The notes under the pieces: generated by a model | Seen by the model: only the letters and a program-made list of their open reading frames with translations | Databases searched by the model: none | Told to the model about the DNA's origin: nothing | Translations under genes and position numbers: made by a program | In this document: positions 1 to 10,273 of the stretch, in pieces | Position numbering within the stretch: the stretch's first letter is position 1 | Layout of the letters: every line of letters starts with the position of its first letter | Assembly: GCA_002633025.1 (NCBI GenBank) | Contig: NMRB01000024.1 | Coordinates: 651,437-715,436 of the forward strand | Direction: 5' to 3' | DNA: 64,000 bases | From: Notospermus geniculatus | Taxonomy: Eukaryota > Nemertea > Pilidiophora > Heteronemertea > Lineidae

Positions 1-51
1 GGGGGGGGGGGTGCAGGACCCCCAATCCCCCTCTGGATCCGCGCCTGTGGT
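1..51 (-). repeat. hAT-like transposon terminus, partial
   Basis: The window opens with a run of G and then a segment whose reverse complement begins CAGGCGCGGATCCAGAGGGG. The same kind of end recurs at 20967-21001 (CAGGCGCGGATTCAGG) and 32395-32420 (CAGGGGCGGATCCAGG). CAGRGGCGG-type termini are known from hAT elements. Only one end is visible, so the element type is an inference. Confidence 0.35.
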
Positions 52-130
52 TCCCGTCAAGGAAATAATTGACCGAAATAGATATATATGTTGCAAATGG
101 TCCTGATACGGTCGCATCATCTCATTCCAG

Positions 131-3100
131 TTGACCACACTCGAGTTATCCTGAACGACGGAGATCCGACCCTTCCCGGTTCTGATTATATCAATGCAAA
201 CTACCTTGAGGTAGGTACAGCTGTGCCTCAAACGTTCGGCAGATTTTTGTGCTGTGTCATTTCTTACCTAACACGCCGCAGGTTCCACTGTAAAGTATAA
301 TTCACCCTTACTTCAACATGGGCAAAGTGCCACCCTGTGCAACAGACACCATAAACTGAACACAAACCACAAATCACAATACATGTATATTTATACCAGT
401 TGCCCATGAGCACAACCCTGGAGTGTTTTCTGCAGGCTGTTCAAGTGACCCTAACATCATTAGGTAACTGCGACATGGATTATTTACCACAGACTTTTGC
501 ACATTTCCAAGCTTGGCACTTTGCCCATGTTGAAGTTAGGGTGCATTATACTTTAGTGATAATGCCATCGCATATTTTGCAGTCTCCTGATGACATCAGC
601 GAAGAGCCCAAACGGTACATAGCCACCCAAGGTGTGAATGAGACGACTATCAAGGATCTCTACCGGATGATGTGGCAGGAGAAGAGTTATATAATAGTCA
701 TGGCTACAGAGCTGATTGAGAAGGCTAAGGTAAAGATATATCATCATAGTCAGGACCTTATTCACAAAGCATACTTAGAGTTGCGCATTCGTAGCGTCCT
801 CTTAAACCATTGTTGGTTGACACACACGCAAATCTGACGAAACAAGAACAAGTACGAAATACGAAACTGGACTTCATTTCCATGACGTAATGTATTTCAG
901 GAGATGGTTGGTACCACAAACATCCCTGCTGCAAGAGCGTCTTTTAGCGTATGACGTTAGACCGATAGAGTTGCGGTGTATATTAAACTTTGAAATTTAT
1001 CTTTCGTTTCCACTTCGTAGATACGAAGTGGAAATTTAAAAATTCAAGATGCGCCATAGCTCTCTCGGTCTTACATGAAGCTAAAAGACGCACTGGCAGC
1101 AGGGACATTTTGGGTAGCAACCATCTCTAGAAATACATTATGTCCTGGAAATAAAGTTGGATTTCGTATTTCGTACTTCATGTTTCGTCAGATTTGCGAA
1201 ACCTCCTAATAGCTCCTGGAATGTTACGAATTCTTAAACCGCTAAGAGAGCTTTGTGAATAAGGCCCGGTTACATCAGTAACAAATTGACCATTCCTGTT
1301 ACACACGCTCCCCCGATCTCCAGTGGGGGTAATGTCTTTTACAGTTTGAGAGGTTCGGCGTCAGTTTTCTTGGGCCAGGCCCCTCCCTTGGTTTAGAATG
1401 TAACTCATTTCTGCGCTGCTTTTTTGCAGAGGAAATGTGCTCAGTACTGGCCATCGACCGAGAATCAAAATGAACCTGTCATGGAGTTTGAGATATATGA
1501 AGGCAAACTTAAAGTGGAGCTGAAATCAGAGACCAATAAAAACATGTACATTCTGAGAGAGCTGCTTGTCACACGGACACAGGTAAGACAAAAAACTCGT
1601 TCTTTTTCCACTGATTCGAACACCCCGTCTGCATCATCAATGGGGATCCTAGCTACGATAGAGGGCAGCACACCGAAACCCGGTCTTATACAATGGACGC
1701 GGCTTTTTGTCTGGGAAATTTATCAGGACCGGTATGTCTTCATTTCGATAGATTTATACCACTAGTGACACCTATTGAGGCAGTGAGCTAGGGTCCCCAT
1801 TTTCCAGAAAACATTTTTCATCATTTCTTGGTTTCCCATGTACCATTTCCTTGCTTTTTGCCTCATTTCTCACTTCTTAAAATACCATTTTCGTCTCCAG
1901 TTTGAAGTAACAGAGACACGGACATTCTGGCAGTTCCACTTCAAGAAGTGGCCGGATCATGGCGTGCCCACGGACCCAATGGACATCATAAGACTGATTA
2001 GGGACGTGGATCAGAAGGAGACAGAGGTTCCGGAGGCGGGTCCACTCGTGGTTCATTGCAGTGCTGGTGTTGGAAGGACAGGCTGTATCATCATTGTTGA
2101 TATGGTTATGAATTCGGTGGAACAAATAGGTGAAAATTACAGAACTTTTTAAAAAATTCTTAAACTTTTCTTCTTAGGAGTACAAGCTTGGGACTCGACA
2201 ATGCTGTCCATTTTGTGAAGTGTTGTCAAGCTGTTAAATACAATCAGAGAAACTCCTGGCCTTAATAGAAGAAAGGACTCCGAGAGCCTATATAAATTAT
2301 AATAAATTATAATAGATTATAATAAATTATAATTAATTAAAACTTATAATAAATTATAATGATAACATGAGTTCAGTGACCTCATTTTACGTTACCTGAT
2401 CACTACAAGACTAAAAAGGCAATATCTGAATAACATGTACATTGTATTCTAAATAATAAATTTTGGCATCTTTTTTCCAGGGGTTGACAGAGAAATCGAT
2501 ATATTTCAAATCCTGAAGTCCTGCCGAACGCAAAGGTCAGGCTTCGTTCAGACAGAGGCTCAGTACCGACTTATTTACCAGGCAATTGACTGTGGTGTCA
2601 GAGACATTCTGAATGGTATTAGAGGGTATGTATCAGTTAGACCAAAGGGGCAATTTCGTTTCCAGGGATTTTAGGAACTACAGGCACATGTATGTAGGCA
2701 TATCTTGATCATGTTGATTCAGTAGGCCTAGTAACGGGCAGCAATAAGAGGCTGTTGTTTTGATACAGCAATATGGGCCTACTCTCCATTCCAAATCCCC
2801 TTGGCGCGAGGTTTATCAACGATAGCTCCTCAACGGCTGGGCCGATTTTGATGAAACATACGTCAGTTGACTTATCTTTCTTGGCGGTACAGCCATCATC
2901 ACAGTCAATTTCCCGAAAAACGTGACAGAAAAAAGTTGTTTCACAAATCACCGTTTGTGCTGACGGCCGAAATGGCGGCCATTTTGAAATGACGCAATGC
3001 ATCGCGCACGTGTAAACTGCACTGAACAGCATNAACGCAAAGGTCAGGCTTCGTTCAGACAGAGGCTCAGTACCGACTTATTTACCAGGCAATTGACTGT

Positions 3101-3904
3101 GGTGTCAGAGACATTCTGAATGGTATTAGAGGGTATGTATCAGTTAGACCAAAGGGGCAATTTCGTTTCCAGGGATTTTAGGAACTACAGGCACACGTAT
3201 GTAGGCATATCTTGATCATGTTGATTCAGTAGGCCTAGTAACGGCAGCAATAAGAGGCTGTTGTTTTGATACAGCAATATGGGCCTAGGCCTATTGGCCT
3301 AGATGACATCGGGCGGGTTTGATCCCCGGTCGGACCCAATCTTCATGTGATAGAGAGACTGACTCTGACAGCGCTGGTTTTCTCCGGGCACTCCAGTTTC
3401 CTCCTGCAGTGCATCAAATTCGTCTATGTTGTCTACAGAGCAAATAGTGCTGTATTTGGCAGTCAGTTCTCAATGGGGAGCACCATTTGGTCACATGATG
3501 ACTTATGGAGCAGACGTGACACCTGCAGAGGCTCATTGTTCGAGAGATGCGGTTCACCACGCACGGCCAATCACACCTTAATCGTCATGAGATAGGTGGC
3601 ATCTGTGTACTATCAGTTCAAACCCACGCGTATATTCTCGCGTGGTCTGCGTGATCGGTGTTCCTTATTCAGTGTTTGAAGATGAAAGAAAGAAAAGAAG
3701 AAGGAAAGAAAACAGTTCTCACAAAAGAACATAAAGGAAAATAATTATTTTATGTTTTTCATTTGTTTTTTTTTCTTCAGAAACCAAGAACCAGTCTACG
3801 AGAATGTAACACCGAAGCCTAAGCCTAAGCCGACAGAGAATGGTCAGACGGCTCCAGCAGCGAAAGGTCGAAAGGGGAAGACAACGCCCAAGAAGAAGAA
3901 ATAA
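131..3904 (+). CDS. SHP1/SHP2-like non-receptor tyrosine phosphatase, 3' exons
   Basis: This is the 3' part of a cytoplasmic protein-tyrosine phosphatase that removes phosphate from phosphotyrosine. Exons: 131-210, 583-729, 1430-1582, 1901-2129, 2481-2625 and 3781-3904; all junctions are GT/AG with compatible phases. Visible motifs in order are [28 protein letters not shown], the WPD loop [10 protein letters not shown] near 1948, the P-loop [10 protein letters not shown] (catalytic Cys codon 2057-2059) and the Q-loop [13 protein letters not shown]. The order and wording match PTPN6/PTPN11 (corkscrew) better than receptor PTPs, especially [12 protein letters not shown] and the VDREID segment. 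The SH2 domains and the start of the catalytic domain lie left of the window. The tail is short, about 40 residues, ends in a run of lysines and keeps PVYENV, a pYxN site of the Grb2-binding type. The first exon start is inferred from the CATTCCAG acceptor. Exon 2481-2625 is partly duplicated at 3034. Confidence 0.87.
296..550. repeat. MITE in phosphatase intron
   Basis: Inverted arms of about 34 bp bound this piece. The left arm reads CACCCTTACTTCAACATGGG and the right arm is its near reverse complement (CCCATGTTGAAGTTAGGGTG). Both ends abut TATA. No coding potential was seen, so this looks like a non-autonomous DNA transposon. Confidence 0.65.
756..1270. repeat. Nested foldback element
   Basis: A long imperfect inverted repeat folds around the hairpin TTTCCACTTCGTAG / ATACGAAGTGGAAA near 1007-1035. 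Inner arms run 829-1010 and 1020-1202, starting GCAAATCTGACGAAACA. Outer arms CCTTATTCACAAAGC (about 758) and GCTTTGTGAATAAGG (about 1250) make a second TIR pair. It sits in the intron between the phosphatase exons ending at 729 and starting at 1430. Confidence 0.65.
2285..2365. repeat. AT-rich TTATAATAAA array
   Basis: Degenerate 10-12 bp repeats of TTATAATAAA type lie in the phosphatase intron. It is a simple-sequence tract with no other signal. Confidence 0.7.
3034..3283 (+). pseudogene. Duplicated phosphatase exon after assembly join
   Basis: Bases 3034-3283 repeat 2529-2776 almost exactly, including the 3' part of the QTEAQYR exon and its donor. The repeat begins directly after the isolated n at 3033. 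The copy lacks the 5' part of the exon and its acceptor, so it could not be spliced in. The simplest reading is two overlapping contigs, probably alternative haplotypes, joined without merging. Bases 2777-3032 would then be present in only one of them. Confidence 0.75.
3315..3420 (+). repeat. SINE-like fragment with conserved core
   Basis: A B-box-like GGTTTGATCCCCGG is followed by GGTTTTCTCCGGGCACTCC, a core motif of a kind seen in tRNA-derived SINEs of many animals. The 5' part is not recognisable. Confidence 0.35.
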
Positions 3905-3939
3905 TTTGTGATCTTTATAGCCACGTACACCGGCTTGGA

Positions 3940-4355
3940 GGGGGGACCTCATACTTTCCAACCTCACCTGGAATGCAGGGAGGGTTTTCATACTTTCCAA
4001 CCTGGAACACGGGGATGGTCCTCATACTTTCCAACCTGACTTGCAGGGAGGGGCCTCATACATGAACTTTCCAAACTGGCTTGTTGGGATGGTTTCGTAC
4101 TGTTGGGATGGTTTCGTACTGGCTTGTAGGGAGGGTTTTTATACTTTCCAACCTGGCTTGCAGGGAGGGTTTTCATACTTTCCAACCTGGAATGCAGGGA
4201 GGGTTTCATACTTTCCAACCTGGCTTGCAGGGAGGGTTTTCATACTTTTCAACCTGGTTTGCAGGGAGAGCTTTCATACTTTCCAACCTGGTTTACAGGG
4301 AGGGTTTTCATACTTTCCAACCTAGCTTGCAGGGAGGTTATCATATTTTACAATA
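3940..4355 (+). repeat. 34-bp minisatellite in phosphatase 3' UTR region
   Basis: About eleven units of roughly 34 bp, type GCAGGGAGGGTTTTCATACT plus TTCCAACCTGGCTT, start 36 bases after the phosphatase stop codon. Units vary by point changes and small deletions. Open frames on both strands here are by-products of the repeat. Confidence 0.85.
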
Positions 4356-4485
4356 TGGCATGCAGGGAGGAGGTTTTTGTATTGTTTTGGCGGTCAAGCA
4401 TCCAACAAGGCCATAATGGCTACGAAAACACAATTGTTTCTGAGGAATTCATTTGCTAAAATTAATGATGATTATATATTGTACA

Positions 4486-4491
4486 ATTAAA
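4486..4491 (+). terminator. Possible poly(A) signal ATTAAA
   Basis: ATTAAA is the first acceptable variant polyadenylation hexamer after the phosphatase stop and its minisatellite. Its use is unproven. Confidence 0.3.
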
Positions 4492-5230
4492 TCATTGCAT
4501 TTGTGCCTGCATGTACATGTAAAGAGATATTTTGTATTGTGATATGAAAGAGTATAATTTTGGTACTTAAGTAAGGGTCATTGTACTGAAGCTAAATTGC
4601 TTGGTATAATGTTTCTTTCAGTTTTTCACGTCAAACAGAAACTCGTTCTCACTTAAATTTTACAGCTTTTTAGATTTAACAATGCAATTATCACATGACT
4701 AGACCAGCAGGTTGGGGTCAATCGGTCAACTGGTGGAGTGTGGTCAGGAGATGTGGATGTGCAGACACCCTCATCTGTTTATAGTGAAGAGGCCTGCATT
4801 GCTTCCTTAGGTTTAAATTTGCTGAATACAAAAGCTGCGCCCTCCACCAACACATCCACGGGTTGACCTACTCTGTGACCCGTAATAGGCCTATGTGGTA
4901 TTTCGCTTTCTCCAGTGGGTTCGACACCGATACCACTGGACATATTGAGCGTAGGGAAAACATGTTTTACGAAGATCGAAGGGAAATCTCTACCGTTAGA
5001 AATCTGTGCCTTGCCTGAGTTGAGGGCCTTATCTGTGGTATGTCCTTGGTAACTTATGGGACCAAATAATAACTAAGAAAAAAGAACTAAGAGCACATTT
5101 TCAGATTCAGAATATCCCAGATGAACTACCATTGGAACTTGTAAAGAGGAATTACCAGCATGACGCAAGGCGGTGCTACATCGATCCAACCGCTACCGTA
5201 CAGGTGGCAGCACTGTCGGGGAAAATTTAC
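4492..5230. other. Intergenic, no gene seen
   Basis: No exon-like frame with splice sites, no clear inverted repeat and no RNA gene was seen here. A CGCAAGGCGGTGCTAC segment near 5164 resembles CGCAAGGCGGCGCTACC at about 6346 and 10097, so a diverged repeat may begin here. Confidence 0.4.
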
Positions 5231-5254
5231 CATTCAAAATAACAGACAAGTTGA

Positions 5255-5325
5255 GGGTAACACGACCAGATTCGAACTCGCGCCTCTCGAGTCCGACGCT
5301 CGACACTGCGCCACTTGTGCTGCCC
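5255..5325 (-). repeat. tRNA-derived SINE head
   Basis: On the minus strand an A-box-like AGTGGCGCAGTGTCGAGCG is followed about 30 bases later by the B box GAGTTCGAATC, as in a pol III internal promoter. It cannot be folded into a complete cloverleaf, so it is a SINE head or tRNA relic. Confidence 0.5.
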
Positions 5326-5635
5326 AAATACCTGCGTTATCATCTCGGTTTTCGAGTCAAATGATGAAATGATCTTGAATACACCGTTACTACATGTAGT
5401 TAGTGGCCTTCTTTGTGGTGAGAGCTATTTTTTATTCAAGAAACATTTTGCGGATGGGTACGAGGTACATGTAGAATCTCACACGATTAGTCATCAACCT
5501 TGTTTCCAGGGTCTCCGACCGAGGATCGAGTTTTGGCGGACGAGGAAGACCCTGCGAACGAGGTTGATTAGTTACCTCTACTGGGACCGAAGTTACTTCT
5601 TACTAAAATCTCTCTAACATGTCTAAGAGGAGATA

Positions 5636-5962
5636 TCGGGTATATGGGTAGTTATATCCGCAAATAAAGACGTGAGAATACAAAAACGTTGTACATGATC
5701 TCGAGTCGTTTATGATCTCGAATCGTTGCCCAGAAAGACATTGGACGGCGCTGCAGTTGTCGGGATGATCTAGAGTCGTATCGGTAGCTGATAAAAATAA
5801 TTTAGGTGGCGCTGCAGCCATAAAGATTATGTGGAGAAGGAGCTGCAATAGTTGGTACAGAATAGAAGAGTTCGAAAATATTGTTTGATGCTGTGACTCC
5901 AGATCACCTCAACTACTTTAATTTACTTTTTATCTTCGAACGTCTTTTGCCGATATAACGAC
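5636..5962. repeat. Foldback element, GGTTATATCCGC family
   Basis: The left end TATGGGTAGTTATATCCGCA and the right end TGCCGATATAACGACCCATA are inverted copies. The inside holds repeated ACRTTGGGYGGCGCTGCAG modules. Related pieces lie at 44555-44830 and 56555-56866, with single ends at 30680 and 39777. Confidence 0.65.
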
Positions 5963-6234
5963 CCATACGGGTCTGTTTATTGCCTTTTTCAGGTAACCAA
6001 GAAAACACAAAATAGTGCAAGAGATATTATTATGTACATGTATTACTAAAGAGTACCGTGAGAGACACAACGTCATTCGATCACCCGCTCACAGCGCCAT
6101 CTGTAGATCAGTACATTTAACAGATCGGCCGAACGTGCTGTGAAAATCGATGACTTAAAATGTACTACTTTACAATGTATTATAAGAATGCATGCAACGC
6201 CTGTGATGTATACTGTACATGAAATTATCATTTT

Positions 6235-9200
6235 TATATGCCTGTATCGAAATGTACATTAATTATATCTATATTGCATATAAATTGTTTTTTCTTGTTT
6301 CTTTTCTACCATTGAGGAGTAAACACGATGAGGAGCCTACATGGCGCAAGGCGGCGCTACCACCGATCAGACCGAAAGACATCATGACGTCACTGTCTCA
6401 GTTCGGCCTGATCGATACCAACGCCGCATAGCGGATGAATCGTGCAAGTTACTCTTCATTGCACCTCTCTGGAGAAGTTCCAGAACTGGCCAATTGAGAA
6501 ACTGGCCGAGCAGGTGTTTATTTCAGGAGATGTTTAGGCAGGTTAAGGTAGGCGTCGTGGAGGACAGAAGGCTGACCACTGGCGCCAAAATATGCAAATT
6601 TTATGGCACGAGGGCTCATTTTAGTTGGAAGACACACAGAGTCATCCCTCGTCTCGAGTGATCGCGACAAAGCGTAGATTGGCACTGCACCTACTGAAGT
6701 CCGTGCTGCCTGGCTCACTGGAACCCAAAAATCACGGCCCAGCAACAGTTGTTCCCTTTCCTCAGCTGCCCTGATGCTCTCGTCCAGATCCCACCGAGAC
6801 TGCTGACTTTCTTGTACCCTCCTATTCTCATCCATTAGGCCTAGCTTCCTCCTTGCCGAAGCCCTCATCGGGACATGCCTGACTCTAAGATACAAATCAT
6901 CTCCATCCCACGTAGACTGCTGACTTGCTGGTACCCTCCTTTTCTCCTTCATTTGTCCTTGCTTCCTCCTTGCCGAAGCCTTCTCCGGGACAAATCTGAC
7001 TCTGGTAGGCCTACACAAATCATCTCCATCCCTCCGACGCTGCGGACCTGCTGGTACCCTCCTTTTCTCCTCCGGTAGGCCAAGCTTCTTCCTTGCCGAA
7101 GTCCTCATCGGAGCATATCTGACTCTAGGGTAAAATTCAACCCGATCTTTCTGGCTTGGTGATTTTTGATACCATGCCGTCCTGGGACTCGTGATGTTAA
7201 TAGAAATGCTGTCCGAGCCAACTTCAGAAACCACTTGCATACATGTAGATTCCGACTCCGCGCTGGACCAGGTATTCGAAGACAACCTTTCCTCTGAATA
7301 ATCTGCATTTCTCGAATAAGCGTCTACCGAAGAAGTCTGTCCTGCCTGATTGATGGGAACCCGAAGACGCGAATGACCCGCACCATGGCTTTCACGGTCC
7401 AGCAACAGTCTTTCCCTCTCCTTAGTTGCGCCGATGCTGTAGTCCGTATCCCTCAGAGGGTGCTGATCTTCTTGTACCCTCCGTTTCTTCCCTGCCGAAG
7501 CCTTCTTCAGGACATGCCTAACTCGAGGACACAAATCATCTCCATTCCTCGGAAGGCGCGGACCTGCTGGTACCCTCCTTTTCTGCCTGTCTTCCAGTAG
7601 GTCTATCTTCTTCCTCGCAGAAGCCTTCATCGGGGCATATCTGACTCTAGGGTTAAAATCAACCTCGTTGGTTCTCCGACCTTTCTCCCTTGGTGACTTT
7701 TGATACCATGCTGCTGTCCTGGTAGGCCTACTATCCGAGATGTTAACAGAAATGCTGTTTGAGCCGACCTCAGAAACCACTTGCATACCGGTAGATCCTG
7801 ACTTCACACTGGGCCAGTTATTCGACAGCCTTTCCTCCAAATAATCTGTCTCTCGATCCTCCCGTTTGCTCTCAGTAGCATTTCTGGAATGAGCGTCTAC
7901 CTGATTAACTGGAGCCCGAAGATACGAATGATCCGCACCATGACAACGGTTTTCACGATCCAGCAATAGTTGCTGCAACTCTTTCACGGTCCTGCGCTCA
8001 TTTGCTCCGATTCTGTCATCCACGCCCCTCGGAGGCGGCTGACATTCTTGCATATGTACCCTCCTTTTCTCTGCCAGTAGGCCTAGTTTCTTCCCTGCCA
8101 AATCAATTCCATCCCTCGGAGGTTGGTGACCTTCTGGTGCCTCCCTTTTCTGGAAGTCCTGCAGTTGGCCTGGCTTCTTCTTTGCTGATGCCTCCATCGG
8201 TACATACCCGACTCTGGGATACAATTGAACTCGATCGGTTCCCCGTCCTCTCTGGGTGGGTGCGTTTTGATACCATGATGTCCTGCTGCCATCTGTAATG
8301 TTAATCGAAATGTCTGTGCCGACTTCAGAAACCTCGTGCAGAAACTCCGACTCCAAGCTGGAACACGTATTTGAAGACAAATTTTCCTCCGAGTAATCTG
8401 CCTCTAAAGGTTCCTGTACCTGCAACTCATACATATGTTCGCTCTCAGTCGCAGTCGTCCCACCACATCCGTCCACGTTCAGGATGACAGTCCCAGATAT
8501 CGACGTGTTGTCTGAAAACTCATCTGGAGGTGAAACGAGGGAGTCATGGTGACTGTTTTTCGACCATGTGATGTGGCCATCTTTCGAATGAACATCACGC
8601 CAGGTGTCAAGTGAACTTTGGCATTCTCGACCTGGCGCCTCCGCATACTTCTTCTGAATGTGAGGTGTTTGGGTCATGACACTTGATCTGGAGGTTGCTG
8701 CGACAACAGGTACATGCCTTTCTTTACATACAGACTGACCAACTTTGGCCGACAGCATCGTAGACACAGACGAGGAAAGACCACCTGCATCCGAGGGGTA
8801 TCCTTCGGCAATTCCACAGGCATGATCATCGTGGTCTTCATCTGAGAACATGAAACTTCGGCTGGATATTGAGTGTCCAGGGGCAGAACCACAATCCTGC
8901 TTTCCAGTGTACAGCAGTCCTGTCGTGTCTGCCATTTGTGGCAGGGCAAGCCCGAACAGCCTTGCAGAAACACTTTCCCAGCTAGACGTGTCAGAAGAAT
9001 CTTGACAAATCTGACTTGCATCCGAAGCACTCCCAACAGAATCATTATCACAAACACTGGTAGAAACAGCAGGGAAATGCCCAGGCAGTCTCGTCATCTC
9101 TCCAAGCAGAGCCACGCCGCCATAGTTCTTCATATCCTTCGTTTGGCCACTGCCAAGATGACTGTAATCAACTATCGCTTGCTGTCCACTAACACGGACA

Positions 9201-9982
9201 ACCGCATTATCAATACTGGCAGCTAGCTTCCTCGTCCCGGCTGTGTTAGTGTACTGTCCAGAGGAGATCTTTGCTTGCAACTGCAGTGTCTTTCCAACTG
9301 GAGTCTCACGCTGTGTACCGGACTCTCCAGCAGGAATGTCTTCAAGTGCCTTCATGTCGGCGTGTTTACCGGCTTCTCCGGCACGATCGTCTTCAAGTAT
9401 CTTCCTACCAATGTGTTTACCAGCCACTCCAGTACGATCGTCTTCAGGTACCTTACTACTAGCGTAACTCAAGCTAAACGAACCACTGCTGTCGAACTCT
9501 GCCCTTCCACCGTACAAACTGATTCTTTCAGTGCCGAGGAGAGAACGATGCTGCCTCTGTAACTTGTGTCTGTCAATAGCAATCTCCTGGTTTTCTGGAT
9601 GATCCTGTTTCGAATGCCTCGCCACTGCAGGGGATACCACCTGTCCTTTCTGTGCCAATATATCACCGAAGAAAGATGAGAGTTGATTTCGAAGAGAATC
9701 AGCTAGCTTTCCCACCGGCGGTGATCTTTGCTCAGCATGCTCAGAGGCGTCATGTGCCTCTTCGAACAATGCTCTGTTTTCCCGGACTATCTTCGATCGT
9801 TCCAGCTCTGTTACCGATGGTCTGGTAGTTTTCAGTCCGCCCGTTTTGTTGTTAGTCCCAGATTCGACTGGCCTCTGCGATGGAAAGCGTTCACGATCTT
9901 CTTTATCAAAGACAATTTGAGGTGCACTGCCCAACGTCGTACCAGAAATTGGGGAAATCTTTCCTCGTCGTTTTACAAGAGA
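6235..9982 (-). pseudogene. Copy A: tandem duplicate of the giant-tail 3' end
   Basis: This 3.75-kb unit repeats 9983-13666 at about 98% identity, judged by eye. It carries an open frame down to the stop at 6518-6520, homologous to the last 1,150 or so residues of the copy B tail. It has no membrane helix, no ectodomain exon and no start of its own: at its upstream edge homology stops inside the tail exon. The edge shares ATATGCC with the other end of the unit, suggesting a microhomology join. The frame is fully open across the stretch broken by the n in copy B, so it gives the best view of the C-terminal repeats, six PRVR-type units between 6840 and 8225. It may be a real tandem duplication or an assembly error, and is called a pseudogene because it lacks any 5' end. 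Confidence 0.6.
6517..6522 (-). terminator. AATAAA overlapping the stop codon (copy A)
   Basis: The last codons read CTG AAA TAA ACA, so AATAAA overlaps the stop codon itself. The same arrangement occurs in copy B at 10268-10273. Whether it is used as a poly(A) signal is unknown. Confidence 0.35.
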
Positions 9983-10267
9983 TATATGCCTGTATCGAAA
10001 TGTACATTAATTATATCTATATTGCATATAAATCGTATTTTTTTCTTGTTTCTTTTCTACCATTGAGGAGTAAATACGATGAGGAGCCTACATGACGCAA
10101 GGCGGCGCTACCACCGATCAGACCGAAAGACATCATGACGTCACGGTCTCAGTTCGGCCTGATCGATACCAACGCCGCATAGCGGATGAATCGTGCAAGT
10201 TACTCTTCATTGCACCTCTCTGGAGAAGTTCCAGAAATGGCCAATTGAGAAACTGGCCGAGCAGGTG

Positions 10268-10273
10268 TTTATT
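10268..10273 (-). terminator. AATAAA overlapping the stop codon (copy B)
   Basis: As in copy A, the hexamer AATAAA spans the final Lys codon and the TAA stop. If used, the mRNA would have an extremely short 3' UTR. Confidence 0.35.

Noticed and set aside
4041-4459. Open frames with FPTWxAGR-type repeats
   Set aside because: They are produced by the 34-bp minisatellite after the phosphatase stop, in several frames at once.
8674-9226. Overlapping open frames on both strands within copy A
   Set aside because: They are out-of-frame shadows of the tail exon and carry no motifs of their own.
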